This document shows positions 18,841 through 31,811 of a stretch of 64,000 bases of DNA, in pieces. A program made the translations under genes and the position numbers. Under the pieces are notes generated by a model that saw only the letters and a list, made by a program, of their open reading frames with translations, did not search any database and was not told the origin of the DNA. How positions within the stretch are numbered: position 1 is the stretch's first letter; every line of letters starts with the position of its first letter. Source of the DNA: Halomonas sp. THAF5a (GTDB lineage: Bacteria; Pseudomonadota; Gammaproteobacteria; Pseudomonadales; Halomonadaceae); assembly GCF_009363755.1 (NCBI RefSeq), contig NZ_CP045417.1:434001-498000 (forward strand), in the 5' to 3' direction.

Positions 18841-20058
18841 ATGACGGTCCGCCGCGTCTATCTCGTCGCCGGCGAGCTCTCCGGCGACATCCTCGGGGCC
18901 GGCCTGATGCGCGCGCTCAAGGCGCGCCATCCGGGCGTCGAGTTCCGCGGCATCGGTGGCCCGCGCATGATCGCCGAGGGCATCGACAGCCGCTATCCCC
19001 TGGAGACGCTCTCGGTGATGGGCCTGGTGGAGGTGCTCAAGCACCTGCCGGGGCTCGTCAAGGTGCGCCGCACGCTGAAGCGCGACGCGCTGGCCTGGCG
19101 GCCGGACATCATGGTCGGCATCGACGCCCCGGACTTCAACCTGGGCCTCGAGCGGCAGCTGCGCGAGGCCGGCCTCACCACCGCCCACTACGTCAGCCCC
19201 TCCGTCTGGGCCTGGCGCCAGGGGCGCGTCAAGGGCATCAGTCGTTCCGTCGACGCCATGCTCACCTTCCTGCCCTTCGAGGCGGCCTTCTACGCCCGCC
19301 ACCGCGTGCCGGTGGCCTTCGTCGGCCATCCGCTGGCCGACGAGCTGCCGCTGGCCAACGACCGGCAGGGCGCCCGGGCGGCCCTGGGGCTGTCGGCGCC
19401 GGAGTCGGGCGGGGCGCTGCTGGCGGTGCTGCCCGGTTCCCGGGCCAACGAGATCCGCTTCCTCGGCGCGACCTTCCTCGACGCCGTGGAGCGCCTCTGC
19501 CGGGAGCGCCCGGCGCTCTCGGTGGTGATTCCCGCCGCCACCCCGGCGCGGCGCGGTGAGCTCGAGGCGCTGCTTGCGACGCGCCCGGCCCTCGCGGGGC
19601 GCGTGACCCTGCTCGACGGGCAGTCGCGGGAGGCCATGGTGGCCGCGGATGCCGTGCTGCTCGCCTCGGGCACCGCGGCGCTCGAGGCGATGCTCTGCCA
19701 TCGGGCGATGGTGGTGGCCTACAGGATGGCGCCGACGACCCACTGGCTGGCCAAGCGCCTGGTCCATACCGAATGGATCTCGCTGCCCAACCTGATCGCC
19801 CGGGAGACCCTGGTACCGGAGCTGATCCAGGACGCGGCGAGCCCCGATGCCATCGCCGAGCGCCTCGGGGCCCTGCTCGATGACGAGGCCGGCCGCCGGG
19901 CCCTGGAGGCGCGCTTCGCCGAGATGCACGCGGCCCTGCAGCGCGACGCCAGTCGCCGCGCCAGCGAGACCATCGAGGCGCTGGTGGCGGGGCGGGCCCT
20001 GCCGGCCAGCGTGGCCCCCGAGGCGGGCGAGGCCGCCCTCGGCGAAGGCGAACGATGA
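18841..20058 (+). CDS. lpxB: Lipid-A-disaccharide synthase (LpxB)
   Basis: The 405-residue glycosyltransferase family 19 enzyme joins UDP-diacylglucosamine to lipid X. The start [20 protein letters not shown] carries the conserved AGE-SGD motif. [13 protein letters not shown] and [11 protein letters not shown] follow as expected. I chose the ATG at 18841; the frame stays open upstream only as an lpxA shadow. The stop overlaps the rnhB start (ATGA at 20055-20058). Confidence 0.97.
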   Translation: MTVRRVYLVAGELSGDILGAGLMRALKARHPGVEFRGIGGPRMIAEGIDSRYPLETLSVMGLVEVLKHLPGLVKVRRTLKRDALAWRPDIMVGIDAPDFNLGLERQLREAGLTTAHYVSPSVWAWRQGRVKGISRSVDAMLTFLPFEAAFYARHRVPVAFVGHPLADELPLANDRQGARAALGLSAPESGGALLAVLPGSRANEIRFLGATFLDAVERLCRERPALSVVIPAATPARRGELEALLATRPALAGRVTLLDGQSREAMVAADAVLLASGTAALEAMLCHRAMVVAYRMAPTTHWLAKRLVHTEWISLPNLIARETLVPELIQDAASPDAIAERLGALLDDEAGRRALEARFAEMHAALQRDASRRASETIEALVAGRALPASVAPEAGEAALGEGER

Positions 20059-20693
20059 CCGCGCGTCAGAAAGACCAGGTAGTGAAAGACAAGGCGCCGC
20101 CGCCACTTGTGATCGACTACGCCGGCGACCGGCTGGCCGGGGTCGATGAGGTAGGCCGCGGCCCGTTGGTCGGCCCGGTGGTCGCCGCGGCGGTGATCCT
20201 CGATCCCGCGCGGCCCATCGAGGGGCTCGCCGACTCCAAGAAGCTGACCGCCAAGCGCCGCGAGGCACTGGCCGCCGAGATCCGCGAGCGGGCGTTGGCC
20301 TTCGCCCTGGCCGAGGCGAGCGCCGCCGAGGTCGACGCGCTCAACGTCTTCCACGCGACCCATCTCGCCATGCGCCGGGCCATCGATGCCCTGGCGCCGG
20401 CGGCCGAATACCTGCTGGTGGACGGCAATCGCCTGCCCGGGCATCATGTGCCCGGCCAGGCGGTGGTCAAGGGCGATGCCCGCCACCCGGCCATCGCCGC
20501 CGCCTCGATCCTCGCCAAGGTCGAGCGCGACGCCGGCATGCTGGCCCTCGATGCCCGGCATCCCGACTACGGCTTCGCCCGCCACAAGGGCTACCCGACC
20601 CGCGAGCACCTGGCCGCCCTGGAGCGCCTCGGCGCGCTGCCCGAACACCGCCGCTCCTTCGGTCCGGTCAAGCGCCAGCTGGCGCTGTTCTAG
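20055..20693 (+). CDS. rnhB: Ribonuclease HII
   Basis: The 212-residue enzyme cleaves RNA in RNA-DNA hybrids and at single ribonucleotides in [21 protein letters not shown] has the first two acidic catalytic residues, [13 protein letters not shown] is diagnostic, and the later Asp residues lie in [10 protein letters not shown] and [14 protein letters not shown]. It has a short non-conserved N-terminus of about 20 residues. The last base of its stop codon begins the first helix of the structured element that follows. Confidence 0.97.
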   Translation: MTARQKDQVVKDKAPPPLVIDYAGDRLAGVDEVGRGPLVGPVVAAAVILDPARPIEGLADSKKLTAKRREALAAEIRERALAFALAEASAAEVDALNVFHATHLAMRRAIDALAPAAEYLLVDGNRLPGHHVPGQAVVKGDARHPAIAAASILAKVERDAGMLALDARHPDYGFARHKGYPTREHLAALERLGALPEHRRSFGPVKRQLALF

Positions 20694-20826
20694 ACTGATG
20701 AGTCGCCCCTGATAGCGAGGGGCGCCGGGGGTAGGCCGAAGGGGAGGTCCGATTCCAGGGAAGGAATCGGTAGCGTACAAGGAGGTATCCACAGCGCCTC
20801 CCCGCAGGCCTATCGCCGGATCAGTC
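20693..20826 (+). ncRNA. Candidate structured RNA (three-way junction) between rnhB and dnaE
   Basis: Five mutually compatible helices can be read directly. P1 pairs 20693-20699 (GACTGAT) with 20820-20826 (ATCAGTC). P2 is a seven-pair hairpin, 20704-20710 with 20718-20724. P3 pairs 20725-20728 and 20730-20737 with 20816-20819 and 20807-20814, with one G-G mismatch and one G-U pair. P4 pairs 20741-20747 with 20797-20803. P5 pairs 20749-20756 with 20763-20770 around the loop AGGGAA. P1, P2 and P3 meet at a three-way junction. There is no T-run, so it is probably part of the rnhB-dnaE transcript or the dnaE leader. I do not recognise a known family; function is unknown. Confidence 0.5.
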
Positions 20827-20857
20827 CCGAGCGTGGCAGGACGCTGAAGCTTTAGCC

Positions 20858-20885
20858 TTAACGTCGTTCTCCTAGCCTGAATAAT
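20858..20885 (+). promoter_or_regulatory. Possible dnaE promoter
   Basis: TTAACG (20858-20863) and AATAAT (20880-20885) are 16 bases apart, in a locally AT-rich stretch 39-66 bases before the dnaE start. Both boxes are imperfect. If real, the structured element upstream would belong to the rnhB transcript rather than to a dnaE leader. Confidence 0.4.
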
Positions 20886-20923
20886 TCCGTGTCGACCATT
20901 TTCCGCCAAGCCTCGAGCCCATT

Positions 20924-24430
<3,507 letters not shown>

Positions 24431-24496
24431 CCACAGAAGAATCCGGGAGCGAGCTGGGGGAAGTTGGCGAGAGCGCTGCCGGCGACGGCGCTCCAG

Positions 24497-24555
24497 GGAG
24501 GCGCTGTGAACCCCTCCCTGGGCGCTACATTTGCCATCCCTGGCAAATGACCTCC
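24497..24555 (+). repeat. Dispersed palindromic repeat, copy 1
   Basis: This 59-base element differs at only two positions from 47967-48025. It has a head (GCGCTGTGAACCC to CTGGGCGCTA) and a tail that is a nine-pair inverted repeat (CATTTGCCA with TGGCAAATG, four-base loop). A diverged inverse copy with the same head lies at 47390-47487. It resembles small intergenic repeats I associate with Halomonas genomes. Translated, the head gives [12 protein letters not shown] peptides, which can create spurious gene extensions. Confidence 0.85.
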
Positions 24556-24605
24556 CTTGTGCGCCGTCCCCGGCACTCCTGGTTCCGACGCTACCCGCTG
24601 CTGCC

Positions 24606-24633
24606 TTGCGCCTTGCGTTGAGGGTGCGATAAT
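24606..24633 (+). promoter_or_regulatory. Predicted accA promoter
   Basis: TTGCGC (24606-24611), 16 bases, GATAAT (24628-24633). It lies between the repeat element and accA and gives a leader of about 70 bases. Confidence 0.5.
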
Positions 24634-24708
24634 GCTCGTCACGCGCAATTTTTTGGCATCGCCCTCCCGGGTCGGAGGGGCGATGAAACTCGACAAGGCG
24701 TCTGGCCA

Positions 24709-25662
24709 ATGAACCCCAACTATCTCGATTTCGAACAGCCCATTGCCGAGCTCCAGGCCAAGATCGAGGAGCTGCGGCTGGTCGGCAACGACAGCCAGGT
24801 CAATCTCAGCGATGAGATCTGCCGCCTCGAGGAGAAGAGCCGCAAGCTCACCGAGTCCATCTTCAAGGACCTCTCCCCCTGGCAGGTCTCCCAGCTCTCT
24901 CGCCACCCCCAGCGGCCCTACACCCTGGACTACCTCGAGCACGTCTTCACTGACTTCGACGAGCTCCACGGCGATCGCCACTTCGCCGATGATGCCGCCA
25001 TCGTCGGCGGGATCGCGCGGCTGGACGACAAGCCGGTGATGGTGATCGGCCACCAGAAGGGCCGCGACGTGAAGGAGAAGGTGCGCCGCAACTTCGGCAT
25101 GCCGCGTCCCGAGGGGTATCGCAAGGCGTGCCGGCTGATGGAGATGGCCGAGCGCTTCAGGATGCCGGTGCTGACCTTCATCGACACCCCCGGCGCCTAT
25201 CCCGGCATCGACGCCGAGGAGCGCGGCCAGTCCGAGGCGATCGCCTACAACCTCGCCGTGATGTCGCGCCTCAAGACCCCGATCCTCGCCACCGTGGTGG
25301 GCGAGGGCGGCTCCGGCGGGGCGCTGGCCATCGGCGTGTGCGACGAGCTCGCCATGCTGCAGTACTCCACCTACTCGGTGATCTCCCCCGAGGGCTGCGC
25401 CTCCATCCTCTGGAAGAGCGCCGAGAAGGCCCCCGACGCGGCCCAGGCCATGGGCATCACCGCCGAGCGCCTCAAGGAACTGGGCCTGGTCGATACCCTG
25501 ATCGCGGAGCCCCTGGGCGGCGCCCACCGCCACCCGGCGGACACCGCCGAGCGCATCAAGGCCTCGCTGATGGCGAGCCTCGAGCGCCTCGAGGCGATGG
25601 ACATGGATAGCCTGCTCGAGCGCCGCTACGAGCGCCTGCTGAGCTACGGCGCCCCGGTGTAA
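24709..25662 (+). CDS. accA: Acetyl-CoA carboxylase carboxyltransferase subunit alpha
   Basis: The 317-residue alpha subunit of the carboxyltransferase pairs with AccD to transfer carboxyl from biotin to acetyl-CoA, the first step of fatty acid synthesis. [23 protein letters not shown] is the canonical start. [23 protein letters not shown] and [14 protein letters not shown] form the crotonase-like core. Length matches E. coli (319). Confidence 0.98.
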   Translation: MNPNYLDFEQPIAELQAKIEELRLVGNDSQVNLSDEICRLEEKSRKLTESIFKDLSPWQVSQLSRHPQRPYTLDYLEHVFTDFDELHGDRHFADDAAIVGGIARLDDKPVMVIGHQKGRDVKEKVRRNFGMPRPEGYRKACRLMEMAERFRMPVLTFIDTPGAYPGIDAEERGQSEAIAYNLAVMSRLKTPILATVVGEGGSGGALAIGVCDELAMLQYSTYSVISPEGCASILWKSAEKAPDAAQAMGITAERLKELGLVDTLIAEPLGGAHRHPADTAERIKASLMASLERLEAMDMDSLLERRYERLLSYGAPV

Positions 25663-25668
25663 GCCCGC

Positions 25669-26964
25669 GTGCGCGACTCAGGCGCGCTGCAGTCCATGAT
25701 CGACGACGCCCTGGCGGGAACCCCGCCGGGGCGTTGTGTCTGGATCGCCCTCTCGGGCGGCCTGGACTCCTCGCTGCTGCTGACCCTGGCGGCCGACGCC
25801 TGTCGTCGCCATCCCCGCCCGCTGCGCGCCCTGCACGTCCACCATGGCCTGCAGGCCGCCGCCGACGACTTCGAACGCCACTGCCGCCGGCTCGCCTCGC
25901 GGCTCGGCGTGCCGCTCTGGGTCGAGCGCGTCGAGGTCGACCTCGCGGCCGGACAGGGCCTGGAGGGCGCCGCCCGGGAGGCGCGCTACGCCGCCTTCGC
26001 CCGACGCCCGGCACCGGGCGAGGCGCTGTGGCTGGCCCAGCACGCCGACGACCAGGCCGAGACCCTGCTGCTGGCCGCCCTGCGCGGCAGCGGAGTGCGC
26101 GGCCTGGCCGCCATGCCGGCGGGGCGGGACGGTCAGGGGGTGCGCCTCGCGAGGCCGCTGCTCGACGCCTCGCGCGCCGCCCTCGAGGCCGAGGCGGCGC
26201 GCTGCGGGCTCGCCTGGGTGGAGGATCCCAGCAACGCCGACGAGCGCCTGGATCGTAACTTCCTGCGCCGGCGCGTGCTGCCGCTGCTCGAGACCCGCTG
26301 GCCCGCGGCCGGCCGGCGCCTCGCGCGCAGCGCGGCGCTGGCCGGCGAGGCCGACGGCCTGCTCGACGAGCTCGCCGCGCTGGACCTCGACCGGCTCGGC
26401 GGCGAGCCCGCCCGGCTGCCGGTGGACGCGCTCCGGGCGCTCTCCGCGCCCCGCCGCCGGCTGCTGATCCGCCACGCCTGCCAGCGCCTGACGCTCTCGA
26501 CTCCGCCCGCCCGGCGCCTCGCGGCGCTGCTCGTCCAGCTCGAGGCGCGAGGGGATGGCGAGGTGCGGGTGGCCTGGCCCGGCGCCGAGGCGCGGGTCTG
26601 GCGCGGCCGGCTCTACCTGCTGAGCCCCGGCGAGGCGGGCATGACGGACGAGGACCGGGGCGAGTGGCCGGTGGCCTGGGACGGGCGGGCGCCGCTCGTC
26701 ACGCCCCTGGGCGCATGGCGGGTGGGGCTGCGGCGGGACGACGGCGCGCCGGTGCGCCTGCGGGTGATGCCGCGCCGGGGCGGCGAGCGGCTGCGGCTTG
26801 TCGGGCGCGGCCGGCGCGACCTCAAGCGCCTGCTGCAGGAGCTCGACGTGCCGCCCTGGGAGCGCGGGCGGCTGCTGGTGGTCCATCACGACCAGGCGGC
26901 GGTGGCGGTGCTGTCGCCCTCGGGGCGCTGGCGGCTCGTGGCCGAGGGGTGGTCAGTCGCGTGA
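25669..26964 (+). CDS. tilS: tRNA(Ile)-lysidine synthetase TilS
   Basis: The 431-residue enzyme converts C34 of tRNA-Ile(CAU) to lysidine using ATP. The PP-loop SGGLDSS is near residues 29-35. HVHHGLQ, AQHADDQAETLLL and EDPSNADERLDRNFLRR are family signatures, and the C-terminal domain is present. The GTG at 25669, six bases after accA, is the first start in frame; an ATG nine codons later is the alternative. Its 3' end overlaps the convergent ppx by 12 bases. Confidence 0.95.
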   Translation: MRDSGALQSMIDDALAGTPPGRCVWIALSGGLDSSLLLTLAADACRRHPRPLRALHVHHGLQAAADDFERHCRRLASRLGVPLWVERVEVDLAAGQGLEGAAREARYAAFARRPAPGEALWLAQHADDQAETLLLAALRGSGVRGLAAMPAGRDGQGVRLARPLLDASRAALEAEAARCGLAWVEDPSNADERLDRNFLRRRVLPLLETRWPAAGRRLARSAALAGEADGLLDELAALDLDRLGGEPARLPVDALRALSAPRRRLLIRHACQRLTLSTPPARRLAALLVQLEARGDGEVRVAWPGAEARVWRGRLYLLSPGEAGMTDEDRGEWPVAWDGRAPLVTPLGAWRVGLRRDDGAPVRLRVMPRRGGERLRLVGRGRRDLKRLLQELDVPPWERGRLLVVHHDQAAVAVLSPSGRWRLVAEGWSVA

Positions 26965-28491
26965 CAGCGTCAGCGTGAAGCCGGCGGCCGCCTGGTAGTC
27001 GACCTCCTGCTCCAGGTCGTTGAGCAGCAGGGCGGGGTCCTCCTCGCCGGCGAGGCTCAGGTGCAGCGCCTCGCCGTCGGCCACGAGGCCCGGCACCTCG
27101 GGGGGCTGCTCGGGGCGGGAGTGGTTGATCAGCACGGCCAGGCGCAGCAGGCGGGCCAGCCGGGCGTGGGAATGCTGCTCGCCGGTCGGCAGCGCCTGCC
27201 ACTCCTTGACCGGGAACTTGCGGCGGTGGGCGCGCACCAGGAAGGCCAGCAGCCGCTGCTCCGGGCGCGAGAAGCCGGCCAGGTCGGAGTGCTCCAGCAG
27301 GTAGGCGCCGTGGCGGTGGAACTGGCTGTGGGAGATCGCCAGGCCGATCTCGTGGAGCCGGCTTGCCCAGTCGAGGAAGCGGAGCTCGTCGTCGTCCAGC
27401 GCCCAGGCCTCCCGCACCTGCTCGCCGAGCGCCAGGGCCGTAGCGGCCACGTGCTCGGCCTGGCGTGCGTCGACCCGGTAGTTGCGGGCCAGGCCGTCCA
27501 GGGTCTTGAGTCGCGAATCCTCGGGGCTGCGGCGGCCCGCCATGTCGTAGAGTACTCCTTCGCGCAGGGCGCCGTCGGCGTAGCGCATCTGCTCCAGGTC
27601 GAAGGCCTCGAAGATGGCGCCGAGGATCGCGATGCCGGCGGGGAAGACGCTGGCGCGGTCCTCCTTGAGGCCGTCCAGGGCCACCTTGTCCAGGCGCTTG
27701 AACTTGAGCAGCCGCTTGCGCAGGTCCTGAAGGCCCTGGCGGGTGATCACCCCCTCGGGCCCCTTGCCCGCCGCCGCGATCACCGCGGCGGCGGCCTTGA
27801 TGGTGCCGCTGGAGCCCACCGGGTCGCTCCAGCCCAGGCGCTGGTAGGGGCGCCGGATGTTGGCCAGCTCCGAGAGGGCGGCGAGCTCGGCGCGGCGCAT
27901 GCGCTTCTCGCTGAGCTCGCCGCCGCCGAAGAAGCGCCGGGTGAAGGTGACGCAGCCCATCTGCAGGCTCTCCAGGGCCAGCGGCTCGAACTGCTCGCCG
28001 ATGATGAACTCCGTGGAGCCGCCGCCGATGTCGACGATCAGCCGGCGGCCATCCTCGGCCACCGCATGGGCCGCGCCCAGGTAGATCAGGCGCGCCTCCT
28101 CGCGGCCGGCGATGATCTCGATGCGGGTGCCCAGCAGGGCCTCGGCGCGGTCGATCAGCGCCTGGCTGTTGCGCGCGTCGCGCAGGGCATTGGTGCCGAC
28201 GACCCGCAGGTCGCGGCGGGCGATGCCCTCGAGGAAGGGAGCGAAGCGGGCCAGGCAGTCCAGCGCCCGGGTCATGGCGTCCTCGCGCAGCAGGCCCTCC
28301 TCGTCGAGCCCGGCGGCCAGCTGGACCTTCTCGCCCAGGCGGGCGACCACCTGCAGCCGATCGTCCTGGTAGTTGGCGACCAGCAGGTGGAAGCTGTTGG
28401 AGCCGAGATCGATGGCGGCGAGGCGGCGGGGCTCGGCGGCGATCGCGGGGTCGCTCGCGGTGGCGGAGAACCGGTCCGTTGGCACTGTCAT
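26953..28491 (-). CDS. ppx: Exopolyphosphatase (Ppx/GppA family)
   Basis: The 512-residue enzyme releases phosphate from polyphosphate chains. The actin-like ATPase motifs LAAIDLGSNSFHLLVAN and IVDIGGGSTEFIIG are present, and the C-terminal half is HD-like. Length matches E. coli Ppx (513) more closely than GppA. I chose the ATG at 28491 (MTVPTDRF), preceded by AGGAC; an upstream in-frame ATG at 28548 adds 19 unconserved residues. Its substrate-producing counterpart, ppk1, lies about 9.5 kb away. Confidence 0.94.
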   Translation of the reverse strand: MTVPTDRFSATASDPAIAAEPRRLAAIDLGSNSFHLLVANYQDDRLQVVARLGEKVQLAAGLDEEGLLREDAMTRALDCLARFAPFLEGIARRDLRVVGTNALRDARNSQALIDRAEALLGTRIEIIAGREEARLIYLGAAHAVAEDGRRLIVDIGGGSTEFIIGEQFEPLALESLQMGCVTFTRRFFGGGELSEKRMRRAELAALSELANIRRPYQRLGWSDPVGSSGTIKAAAAVIAAAGKGPEGVITRQGLQDLRKRLLKFKRLDKVALDGLKEDRASVFPAGIAILGAIFEAFDLEQMRYADGALREGVLYDMAGRRSPEDSRLKTLDGLARNYRVDARQAEHVAATALALGEQVREAWALDDDELRFLDWASRLHEIGLAISHSQFHRHGAYLLEHSDLAGFSRPEQRLLAFLVRAHRRKFPVKEWQALPTGEQHSHARLARLLRLAVLINHSRPEQPPEVPGLVADGEALHLSLAGEEDPALLLNDLEQEVDYQAAAGFTLTLSRD

Positions 28492-28577
28492 GGCGAGTCC
28501 TGCGTGGGTGATGGGAAGGAGGTTGCGGGTGCCATCCGACGTTGTCAATTGTCCCGCGGCGGGCGGCGCGGCGAGGC

Positions 28578-28606
28578 TTGCGTTTGCTGGCGCCCTTGAC
28601 TAATAT
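28578..28606 (+). promoter_or_regulatory. Predicted rho promoter
   Basis: TTGCGT (28578-28583), 17 bases, TAATAT (28601-28606). A TTGACT hexamer at 28596-28601 overlaps the -10 but has no good partner downstream. Confidence 0.45.
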
Positions 28607-28611
28607 CGGGG

Positions 28612-28943
28612 CGTTCGCCTGTTCCGAATGCTTCACGACCGTCTTACGGCGTTCCCGTCGCGGTCAGTTTCCAAGTCGTCAGACAGCCCACTGCTTCAGC
28701 CTGCGATCCCGGCGTCACGCCCGGCATCGCTGATCAGGCGAAAACGAACCTGCTTCCTCGCTTCCGATATCGGCCCGGCACCCCTCCTGATGGCGGCTGC
28801 CCGCCCAGGCCATTCGATGCTTCACGACGAGAGGTAGCCTGTCCGGGCTCTGAACGCATCCACAGGGCGTCATCGTCTCGCCTCCTGTCTTTCCTCACGG
28901 CGCACTGCCGCCCGGCTTCCACGAGCAAATTCTGAACACACCG
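28612..28943 (+). promoter_or_regulatory. Long rho leader with C-rich segment
   Basis: About 330 bases separate the predicted promoter from rho. The last third is C/T-rich and G-poor: positions 28871-28898 hold 13 C, 10 T, 3 G and 2 A, the composition of a Rho utilisation site. The 12-base word ATGCTTCACGAC occurs twice, at 28628-28639 and 28817-28828. E. coli rho is autoregulated by Rho-dependent attenuation in its leader, and Pseudomonas has a described structured rho leader. Either mechanism could apply. No thioredoxin gene is present here, unlike in E. coli and Pseudomonas. Confidence 0.5.
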
Positions 28944-30203
28944 ATGAATCTTACCGAACTCAAGCAAAAGCCAGTGCCGGAGCTTCTGGAGATCGCCCGC
29001 GAGATGGGCATCGACAACCTGGCGCGCTCCCGCAAGCAGGACATCATCTTCGCCATCCTCAAGAAGCATGCCAAGAGCGGTGAGCCGATCTACGGTGATG
29101 GCGTGCTGGAGATCCTGCAGGACGGATTCGGCTTCCTGCGCAGCGCCGACAGCTCCTACCTGGCCGGCCCCGACGACATCTACGTCTCGCCGTCGCAGAT
29201 TCGCCGCTTCAACCTGCGCAAGGGCGACTCCATTTCCGGCAAGATTCGTCCGCCCAAGGAGGGGGAGCGCTACTTCGCGCTGTTGAAGGTCAGCGAGATC
29301 AACTTCGACAAGCCGGAGAACGCCAAGCACAAGATCCTCTTCGAGAACCTCACGCCGCTGTTCCCCCAGGAGCGGCTGCGCATGGAGATCGGCAACGGCT
29401 CCACCGAGGATCTCACCGCGCGGATCATCGATCTGACCGCGCCCATCGGCAAGGGCCAGCGCGGCCTGCTGGTCTCCCCGCCCAAGGCGGGCAAGACCCT
29501 GATGCTGCAGAACATCGCCACCTCGATCACGCGCAACAATCCCGAGTGCCACCTGATCGTGCTGCTGATCGACGAGCGCCCCGAGGAGGTGACGGAGATG
29601 TCGCGCACGGTGCGCGGCGAGGTGGTGGCCTCGACCTTCGACGAGCCGCCGGCCCGCCACGTGCAGGTCGCCGAGATGGTCATCGAGAAGGCCAAGCGCC
29701 TGGTCGAGCACAAGAAGGACGTGGTGATCCTGCTCGACTCCATCACCCGCCTGGCGCGCGCCTACAACACCGTGGTGCCGAGTTCCGGCAAGGTGCTGAC
29801 CGGTGGCGTCGACGCCCACGCCCTCGAGAAGCCCAAGCGCTTCTTCGGTGCGGCGCGCAACATCGAGGAGGGCGGCAGCCTGACCATCATCGCCACGGCG
29901 CTGGTCGACACCGGCTCCAAGATGGACGAGGTGATCTTCGAGGAGTTCAAGGGCACCGGCAACATGGAGGCCCACCTCGACCGCAAGCTGGCCGAGCGCC
30001 GCGTCTACCCGGCGATGAACATCCGCCGCAGCGGCACCCGCCGCGAGGACCTGATCGCCTCCGAGGACGAGATGCAGCGCATGTGGATCCTGCGCAAGCT
30101 GCTCAATCCCATGGAGGATACCGCCGCCACCGAGTTCCTGATCGACCGCCTGAAGGACACCAAGACCAACCTGGAGTTCTTCGAGGCCATGAAGCGGCGT
30201 TGA
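28944..30203 (+). CDS. rho: Transcription termination factor Rho
   Basis: The 419-residue hexameric RNA helicase terminates transcription. The N-terminal domain [22 protein letters not shown] is followed by the RNA-binding cold-shock-like fold ([20 protein letters not shown]). The Walker A motif is in [15 protein letters not shown], and Walker B in [17 protein letters not shown]. Length equals E. coli Rho (419). Confidence 0.99.
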   Translation: MNLTELKQKPVPELLEIAREMGIDNLARSRKQDIIFAILKKHAKSGEPIYGDGVLEILQDGFGFLRSADSSYLAGPDDIYVSPSQIRRFNLRKGDSISGKIRPPKEGERYFALLKVSEINFDKPENAKHKILFENLTPLFPQERLRMEIGNGSTEDLTARIIDLTAPIGKGQRGLLVSPPKAGKTLMLQNIATSITRNNPECHLIVLLIDERPEEVTEMSRTVRGEVVASTFDEPPARHVQVAEMVIEKAKRLVEHKKDVVILLDSITRLARAYNTVVPSSGKVLTGGVDAHALEKPKRFFGAARNIEEGGSLTIIATALVDTGSKMDEVIFEEFKGTGNMEAHLDRKLAERRVYPAMNIRRSGTRREDLIASEDEMQRMWILRKLLNPMEDTAATEFLIDRLKDTKTNLEFFEAMKRR

Positions 30204-30260
30204 CCCGCGGCCGCGCGACCACGGTGCAGAAAAGCTGTGCAAGCGTTGTACGGGGAATGG

Positions 30261-30296
30261 GAGGGGCAGCATGCTATGCTGCCCCTCTTGTCATTC
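30261..30296 (+). terminator. Rho-independent terminator after rho
   Basis: GAGGGGCAGCAT (30261-30272) pairs perfectly with ATGCTGCCCCTC (30276-30287) around a three-base loop, followed by TTGTCATTCT. This ends the rho unit. ubiD then begins only about 20 bases later, so partial readthrough probably supplies ubiD. Confidence 0.75.
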
Positions 30297-30314
30297 TGGA
30301 ACCGGGACAGCCGA

Positions 30315-31811
30315 ATGAAGTACCAGGACCTTCGCGAATTCATCGCGGTGCTCGAGGAGCAGGGCGAGCTCACCCGCGTCACCGCCGAGGTGGACCCCTA
30401 CCTCGAGATCACCGAGATCTGCGACCGCACCCTGCGGGCCGGCGGGCCGGCGCTGCTGTTCGAGAACGTCAAGGGCCACGACATGCCGCTGCTCGGCAAC
30501 CTCTTCGGCACGCCGAAGCGGGTGGCGATGGGCATGGGACAGGACTCGGTGGCCGCGCTGCGCGAGGTGGGCGAGCTGCTGGCCTTCCTCAAGGAGCCGG
30601 AGCCCCCCAAGGGCTTCCGCGACGCCTGGAGCAAGCTGCCGATCTTCAAGCAGGTGATGAGCATGGGGCCGAAGACGGTGCGCCGGGCCCCGGTCCAGGC
30701 GCGCGTCTTCGAGGGCGACGAGGTCGACCTCGACCGCCTGCCGATCCAGCACTGCTGGCCGGGCGACGCCGCGCCGCTGGTCACCTGGCCGCTGGTGATC
30801 ACCAAGGGGCCCCGGAAGGCTCGCCAGAACCTCGGCATCTACCGCCAGCAGAAGCTCGGCCGGAACCGGCTGATCATGCGCTGGCTCTCCCATCGCGGCG
30901 GGGCGCTCGACTTCCAGGAGTTCCAGCAGGCGCATCCCGGCGAGCCCTTCCCGGTGGCGGTGGCGCTGGGCGCCGACCCGGCCACCATCCTCGGCGCCGT
31001 GACGCCGGTCCCGGACTCGCTTTCCGAGTACGCCTTCGCCGGGCTCCTGCGCGGCTCGCGTACCGAGCTCGTCAGGTGCGGCCACGCCGACCTCGAGGTG
31101 CCGGCCTCCGCCGAGATCATCCTCGAGGGTTTCATCTACCCGGATGACATGGCGCCCGAGGGGCCCTACGGCGATCACACCGGCTACTACAACGAGGTCG
31201 AGCAGTTCCCGGTCTTCACGGTGACGCGCATGACCATGCGCGAGAACGCCATCTATCACTCCACCTATACCGGCCGGCCCCCCGACGAGCCGGCGATCCT
31301 GGGACTGGCGCTCAACGAGGTGTTCGTGCCGATCCTGCGCCGGCAGTTTCCCGAGATCGTCGACTTCTACCTGCCCCCCGAGGGCTGCTCCTACCGCATG
31401 GCGGTGGTGACCATGAAGAAGCAGTACCCGGGGCATGCCAAGCGGGTGATGATGGGGGTGTGGAGCTTCCTGCGCCAGTTCATGTACACCAAGTTCGTGG
31501 TGGTGCTCGACGACGACGTCGACGCCCGGGACTGGCAGGATGTGATCTGGGCCATCACCACCCGCATGGACCCGGCGCGGGACACGGTGATGGTGGAGAA
31601 CACCCCCATCGACTACCTGGATTTCGCCTCCCCCGTGGCGGGGCTCGGTTCCAAGTTGGGCCTCGACGCGACCAGCAAGTGGCCCGGTGAGACCGACCGC
31701 GAGTGGGGCACGCCCATCGTCATGGACGAGGCCGTCAAGGCCCGCGTCAGCGACCGCTGGGACGACCTGGGCATCACGCTTCCCCCTGACAACGACACGA
31801 GGCATTCATGA
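30315..31811 (+). CDS. ubiD: 4-hydroxy-3-polyprenylbenzoate decarboxylase UbiD
   Basis: The 498-residue prenylated-FMN decarboxylase acts in ubiquinone synthesis and needs UbiX for its cofactor. The start [19 protein letters not shown] is canonical. [18 protein letters not shown], the catalytic Glu region [20 protein letters not shown] and the C-terminal [16 protein letters not shown] segment are visible. I chose ATG 30315; the frame extends upstream through the terminator hairpin but only with random sequence. Its stop overlaps fre (ATGA). Confidence 0.97.
   Translation: MKYQDLREFIAVLEEQGELTRVTAEVDPYLEITEICDRTLRAGGPALLFENVKGHDMPLLGNLFGTPKRVAMGMGQDSVAALREVGELLAFLKEPEPPKGFRDAWSKLPIFKQVMSMGPKTVRRAPVQARVFEGDEVDLDRLPIQHCWPGDAAPLVTWPLVITKGPRKARQNLGIYRQQKLGRNRLIMRWLSHRGGALDFQEFQQAHPGEPFPVAVALGADPATILGAVTPVPDSLSEYAFAGLLRGSRTELVRCGHADLEVPASAEIILEGFIYPDDMAPEGPYGDHTGYYNEVEQFPVFTVTRMTMRENAIYHSTYTGRPPDEPAILGLALNEVFVPILRRQFPEIVDFYLPPEGCSYRMAVVTMKKQYPGHAKRVMMGVWSFLRQFMYTKFVVVLDDDVDARDWQDVIWAITTRMDPARDTVMVENTPIDYLDFASPVAGLGSKLGLDATSKWPGETDREWGTPIVMDEAVKARVSDRWDDLGITLPPDNDTRHS

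Noticed and set aside
20695..20740. CTGATGAG followed by a GC stem and later CGAA, resembling a hammerhead ribozyme core
   Set aside because: The second helix is not followed by the required GAAA, and no cleavage-site helix fits; the bases are better used in helices P1 to P3.
20741..20850. Several GGA words, some in hairpin loops, resembling a CsrA/RsmA-sponge RNA
   Set aside because: Too few loop-exposed GGA motifs, no regular hairpin array, and no terminator of its own.
28628..28837. 69-codon frame in the rho leader that begins MLHD and ends MLHDER
   Set aside because: The similarity of its ends comes from the duplicated 12-base word; there is no ribosome binding site, so I treat the region as leader rather than as a coding sequence.
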